Below, piece after piece: positions 60,158 to 64,000 of a stretch of 64,000 nt of DNA. The stretch comes from Chondrosia reniformis (lineage: Eukaryota; Porifera; Demospongiae; Chondrillida; Chondrillidae): assembly GCA_947172415.1 (NCBI GenBank), contig OX359190.1, positions 124,001 through 188,000 of the forward strand. The letters are read 5' to 3'. Below the pieces are notes generated by a model. It was not told where the DNA came from and did no database searches. It was given only the letters and a program-made list of their open reading frames with translations. How positions within the stretch are numbered: the stretch's first letter is position 1; each line of letters opens with the position of its first letter. Both the position numbers and the translations under genes were made by a program.

Positions 60158-61624
60158 ATGGCCAAGTTTGTTATAGCCGGGAAGACGGACTGTGAGGAAT
60201 ATTCAAGAGCAGAAATGTTGGGAGACTTACTTCAGTGCAATCTGCCAGATTTCAAAGTGCACAAACTGCCGAAAGATGCTTCTGAATGGAGCGTTTGGCT
60301 AAAGGAGATTTGCGGAGCGAGAGGTTGGCAGTTTGACGGGCCGTGCATCGTATGGAGGGAACTAATCGACCGAGGAGGGAAGGGTCTGTTGTTGGGAGGA
60401 TCCAGAGAGTTTGAAGAGTACGCGCGCCATTACTACAACGTGTCCCCTCTGACCTCAACTGAAGAGGAGAGAGAGATCGCTTTGGAGAACACCGCCTCAC
60501 TACAGCTACACGCGCAGCCTCCCGAGGGCGCCTCTCCAACTGTAGTGTGTATCACAAGTGCCTCCAGCGTCCTGGCCTACCACGTCACCTCTCTCTTGTG
60601 CACCTCTCACGTGTACTCGAGGAGAGGAGGGATGGAGCTACGTCTCCTCTGTGAGGATCCAGTGGAGGAGGAGATAGCAAGAGGCGTAGCCATGGAGGTG
60701 CAAGACTTGGCACTGTCTCATGTGCTGTCAGTGCACGTGTGCTCAGACGTGCAAGAGGCCTTTGAAGGAGCACATGTCATATTTGTACTGGATCATGTCG
60801 GATGTCCTGCTGAGAGCTGCAGTGAGGAGATGGAGGAGAGGTCAGAGGGCAAAGGTCAGGAGAATCTAGAGGACAAAGGTCAAGAAGATACAAGTGATGA
60901 AAAAATGAAATTGTTACAGAAATCTGGAGTGGTGTTTAAAGTCTATAAAGATGTCTTGTCCTCGCTGAAGGATAAACCGAGGAAGGTGATAGTGTCAGGT
61001 CCTTTTGCTGCGTTGGCTGTCTCTATAATCTCACCAGCTGTGGACATGTGTGTGGCTCCGGCCGTCCTCACCTGCCAGCAAGCAGCATCCATTATAGCAG
61101 GGAGGCTGTCCATCAACCCCTCCCATGTGAGGGGCGTGGCAGTGTGGGGCGGTACCAGAGGGAGGGAGGCGGTACTGGATCTCTCCTCCGTTGTAGTCCA
61201 CAGCTACAAGAGGAGTGCCATCACTGGACCAGAGTGGTTCAGTAGGCCTTTGAGAGAGTGTGTGTTTGAAGGAGAGTGGTTGAACGCAGAGCTCCCTCAA
61301 CTGGTGGAGCAGCGGTCGGTGGGCGAGGGAGACACTTGTGTTCCTCCACCTCTGGCTGAGGGCGTGGCACTGGTGACATTTGTAGAGTGCTGGGAGGCGG
61401 GGTCATCAGACCACACCTTTTCAGTAGCTCTGTGTCTCAATGATGTGGGGGATTTCCCTTCCAATGTGGCCATCTCTGTTCCATGTTGTCTGAAAGATGG
61501 AAAACTTGAACTAAACCTCAAACGCTATCAATCTCTTGATGAGACTGTCAAAGAGAGACTGGAGCATTCAATAGAACGGATCAAACGAGAAGTAGACAGT
61601 TTCATATCAAACAGCTCCACATAG
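60158..61624 (+). CDS. MDH1B: MDH1B-like protein, copy 2
   Basis: 488 codons, no introns. It is highly similar to copy 1, with an in-frame 9-bp deletion (LHAQPPEGAS here, LHAQRSSSPEGAS in copy 1) and scattered substitutions. The same family N-terminus (MAKFVIAGKTDC), the same glycine-poor ITSASSVLAY turn and the same WGGT in place of WGNH are present, so it too looks catalytically dead as a dehydrogenase. The frame is intact and most differences are conservative, suggesting it is still constrained or very young. Confidence 0.92.
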   Translation: MAKFVIAGKTDCEEYSRAEMLGDLLQCNLPDFKVHKLPKDASEWSVWLKEICGARGWQFDGPCIVWRELIDRGGKGLLLGGSREFEEYARHYYNVSPLTSTEEEREIALENTASLQLHAQPPEGASPTVVCITSASSVLAYHVTSLLCTSHVYSRRGGMELRLLCEDPVEEEIARGVAMEVQDLALSHVLSVHVCSDVQEAFEGAHVIFVLDHVGCPAESCSEEMEERSEGKGQENLEDKGQEDTSDEKMKLLQKSGVVFKVYKDVLSSLKDKPRKVIVSGPFAALAVSIISPAVDMCVAPAVLTCQQAASIIAGRLSINPSHVRGVAVWGGTRGREAVLDLSSVVVHSYKRSAITGPEWFSRPLRECVFEGEWLNAELPQLVEQRSVGEGDTCVPPPLAEGVALVTFVECWEAGSSDHTFSVALCLNDVGDFPSNVAISVPCCLKDGKLELNLKRYQSLDETVKERLEHSIERIKREVDSFISNSST

Positions 61625-62021
61625 CACATGACAATTATCACATCACAAACCAGTAAATAGACTCATTCTTCAGTTAATTGTAAACTTCTAAACTTCAAAG
61701 TATTCTTAAATAACACAAATGAATGTCCATTGGTATAGCAATATACAAATCTACGTACTTAAAAGGTCCACTAGAAACAGTTGCAATGGCTTATAAATCA
61801 AGTAAATTATAAAACACAATGAACTATAATCATATAATCCTCTCAAAGAGCTTTTAAAAAAAAATCATAAACAAAACAAAAATCTAAAATCGATCTATAG
61901 ATTGCTACATAAACCATAAAGTACCAAAATAGTAACAACTGAACTGATTACTAAAATTAGACAAACAACAGACAGATAGAATAAACATTTACCGAATAAA
62001 GCAACTAGGCGAGGTCTGCAA
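61625..62021. other. Intergenic, MDH1B-like to TRIM-NHL copy 2
   Basis: About 400 bp, AT-rich. It holds roughly 110 bp more than the left copy (around 61,724-61,890), AT-rich and without a recognisable element. Confidence 0.5.
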
Positions 62022-64000
62022 ATGGCGGAGCTTCCAGCGGTCCCACTCATTCAGTCCAGCGAGCTTAGTCTCTCTTGTGTCGGTTGCGGAGAGAAAGTAA
62101 AAGAGTTGAAATGTCTACCGTGTCTCCACTCGTTAGCTTTGTGCGAGAAGGTAGAATGTCGAGAGAAGATTCTCCATCGCAGCGTCTCCTGCAAGATTTG
62201 CGAGGAAGTGTTCTCCTTGTCTCTCAAAAATCTTTCTGACCATCCGTTCGCTCTGAGGAAGGCTTTGAGCAACCAGTACCGGAAGGAAGGCGTCATCTGT
62301 CAGGAGGAACACGAAGAAGAGAGATCGGCCGTAAGTTTCTGCTCGACTTGCGATGCGTTCATTTGTCAGGAATGCGTCGATCATCATGAAACTCGAAAAG
62401 TCTTCAAGAAACACGAAATGAAGCCGTTGCAAGGAGTGCTTGAGCAAGGCGGTAAGAAAGAGGATTTGTTCAAATGCTCGAAACACAGTAAGAATTGCGA
62501 ACTTTACTGTCACACTTGTGAAGAAATGATTTGTCACATTTGCTCTTCTATCGAACCGCATCGTTCCCACAAAGTATCGTACATTGACGATAAGCTGGGA
62601 GAGTCCAACAAGACCACTCTGACACAGTGCCTATCATCCGTGAGGACTCAAAGGAAGGCAATGAGATCTGCTCTCCAAGAAGTGCAGGACAGCAAAGCTA
62701 GTCTCCAACAGCAGTCTGAGAATGCGTTAGGAGAGATTGCTGAAATGAAGGAGCATCTGTTTGCCATGGTGACAGCCCGCTGTGATGGTCTTGCTGCTGA
62801 AGTGAGGGAAGCAAAAGACAAGGGAAGAAGAGAACTTGAGAGACGCGAGAGAGAATTGAAAGTCAGTCTGAAGAAGCTTGATGCATTCCATTGCCTGTCA
62901 GAAGAGATGAGTTTGAATGGAACAACAGAAGAGCAGTTATCAGTGACAAAGAAGATTGTCAGTCGCATGTCATCTCTCAGCAGCAGTATCTCAATGCCAA
63001 GAGCCTCCATCCAACCTTCTGTTGGTCTGAAGAGCTGTGATCGAGAAGAAGTGGAAAAGTACATCTCATCACTTGGAAGCATCCATCACAGTCCCCATCC
63101 ACCAAACTGCACTATGGAAGGAGTGAAAGTGAAGGATGACGTCGTTACCTGCAGAAGCTTTGCCAAGAAACCTCTTCACTTGAAGGTGATGACAAGAGAC
63201 GAGAGAGGCAATGAGTGCAGAGGAGGAGAGAAAGTGTTGGCTGTCCTTCATCCTGTGACAGCAGGTGTTCCTGTGTTTGGTAAAGTAGAAGACATGAGAG
63301 ATGGCACATACGAGGTGCAGTTTGCAAGTGTTCCATCAGAGAAGTGCCATCTGAGTGTGACTGTTGGAGGACATGATGTAGCAGGCAGTCCAGTAGAGGT
63401 GAAGGTAGTTGGTGTTAGCGTAATTACTGCAGTCAAGCAGGAGTTCAAGCATCCATCAGGTTCTCTGTATTTGGGTGTTGCAGTAGGTCCGGATGGTTTG
63501 CTATACTGTTCAGATAAGAGTGGACAAGTGACTATCCTAAACAGACAAGGTCAAGTTATAAGAAGCTTCAAAGTCAGGAATGGTGGTTCATTGATTGGAA
63601 TAGCACTAAGTAGAAGAGGGAATATGACTGTTAATGACTTTGATAATGGCTACATCAGTATCTACACAGCAGCTGGTGAATTTATAAGGCAGTTTGGAGG
63701 AAAAGGTAAAGATCAAGGTCAACTTAGTAATCCATATGGTGTGGCAGTTAACAAGGAGGGACATATATTTTTGGCAGATTGGGGAGGTCATTGTGTTTCT
63801 GTGTTTACAGAAAAAGGTACATTCCTGTACAGGTTTGGTCACGAGGGTAAAGCTGAAGGAGAATTTAATTACCCAAATTACATTCTCATAACACCTGATG
63901 ATTTGGTGTATGTGACAGATAAAGGAAATGATCGTATTCAAGTGTTTCAGCAGAATGGTCAGTTTATTAGGCAGTTTGGTAATGGCATTGTGAACTATCC
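62022..64000 (+). CDS. TRIM-NHL protein, copy 2 (runs off the window)
   Basis: Open without a stop from ATG 62022 to the window end (659 codons visible). Same domain order as copy 1: RING-like module, two B-boxes, coiled coil, filamin domain (here with TAGVPV kept), then NHL blades. RING to filamin is very similar to copy 1. In the NHL part many residues differ, for example WLYG to SLIG, LSFPCG to LSNPYG, AEKRGH to ADWGGH, HFGEAK to HEGKAE, TDGNHR to TDKGNDR. The last blade or so is missing from the window. Confidence 0.94.
   Translation, partial: MAELPAVPLIQSSELSLSCVGCGEKVKELKCLPCLHSLALCEKVECREKILHRSVSCKICEEVFSLSLKNLSDHPFALRKALSNQYRKEGVICQEEHEEERSAVSFCSTCDAFICQECVDHHETRKVFKKHEMKPLQGVLEQGGKKEDLFKCSKHSKNCELYCHTCEEMICHICSSIEPHRSHKVSYIDDKLGESNKTTLTQCLSSVRTQRKAMRSALQEVQDSKASLQQQSENALGEIAEMKEHLFAMVTARCDGLAAEVREAKDKGRRELERRERELKVSLKKLDAFHCLSEEMSLNGTTEEQLSVTKKIVSRMSSLSSSISMPRASIQPSVGLKSCDREEVEKYISSLGSIHHSPHPPNCTMEGVKVKDDVVTCRSFAKKPLHLKVMTRDERGNECRGGEKVLAVLHPVTAGVPVFGKVEDMRDGTYEVQFASVPSEKCHLSVTVGGHDVAGSPVEVKVVGVSVITAVKQEFKHPSGSLYLGVAVGPDGLLYCSDKSGQVTILNRQGQVIRSFKVRNGGSLIGIALSRRGNMTVNDFDNGYISIYTAAGEFIRQFGGKGKDQGQLSNPYGVAVNKEGHIFLADWGGHCVSVFTEKGTFLYRFGHEGKAEGEFNYPNYILITPDDLVYVTDKGNDRIQVFQQNGQFIRQFGNGIVNY

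Larger units (their letters stand above)
59426..64000. repeat. Segmental duplication, right copy (continues past the window)
   Basis: Begins with CTGAGAATACACAACAACTC, a copy of 53574 onward. The junction is immediately preceded by GATCT of the aminopeptidase intron. Similarity continues through TRIM-NHL to the window end. Confidence 0.9.

Overview
The window is eukaryotic and animal. It has spliced genes with short GT-AG introns (many of 30-120 bp), an extracellular cadherin/immunoglobulin/EGF receptor, a CLASP microtubule regulator, an MDH1B-like protein and TRIM-NHL proteins. The compact genes, short introns and AT-rich DNA fit a demosponge (Amphimedon-like). That assignment is inference from style and gene content, not a database match.

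Layout. (1) 1-3621, + strand: 3' end of a transmembrane cadherin-Ig-EGF gene, 11 exons visible. (2) About 3.85-43.7 kb: a ~40-kb composite satellite. AT-rich monomers of ~169 bp (roughly 170 by arithmetic) are interrupted by eight copies of a non-satellite unit of ~1.2 kb. The array shows an orientation flip at its left edge, segmental duplications, a higher-order repeat block and a 200-N assembly gap that is probably spurious. No gene is supported inside it. (3) 43.86-54.15 kb, - strand: a CLASP gene that I could resolve into 28 exons (4074 nt, 1357 codons plus stop), with a different minisatellite in many introns. (4) 54.15-54.31 kb: a 152-bp head-to-head promoter shared by CLASP and an MDH1B-like gene. 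(5) 54.3-58.2 kb, + strand: MDH1B-like gene, then an intronless TRIM-NHL gene. (6) 58.5-59.4 kb, - strand: the last two exons of an aminopeptidase P (XPNPEP1-like) gene. (7) 59,426-64,000: a second copy of the segment starting inside CLASP intron 1. It carries an orphan CLASP first exon, a second MDH1B-like gene and a second TRIM-NHL gene that runs off the window.

How it fits together. The simplest history is a head-to-tail duplication of about 5.85 kb with one breakpoint in CLASP intron 1 and the other in an aminopeptidase P intron. It would leave an orphan CLASP exon in the right copy and a 3' aminopeptidase fragment in the left copy. After duplication the two TRIM-NHL proteins diverged mainly in the NHL propeller. 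The strongest candidates for something new are the composite satellite with its conserved ~1.2-kb unit, the divergent NHL paralogues, and two short motifs that recur in introns of neighbouring genes (helically spaced TCACATGA, and an X-box-like element).
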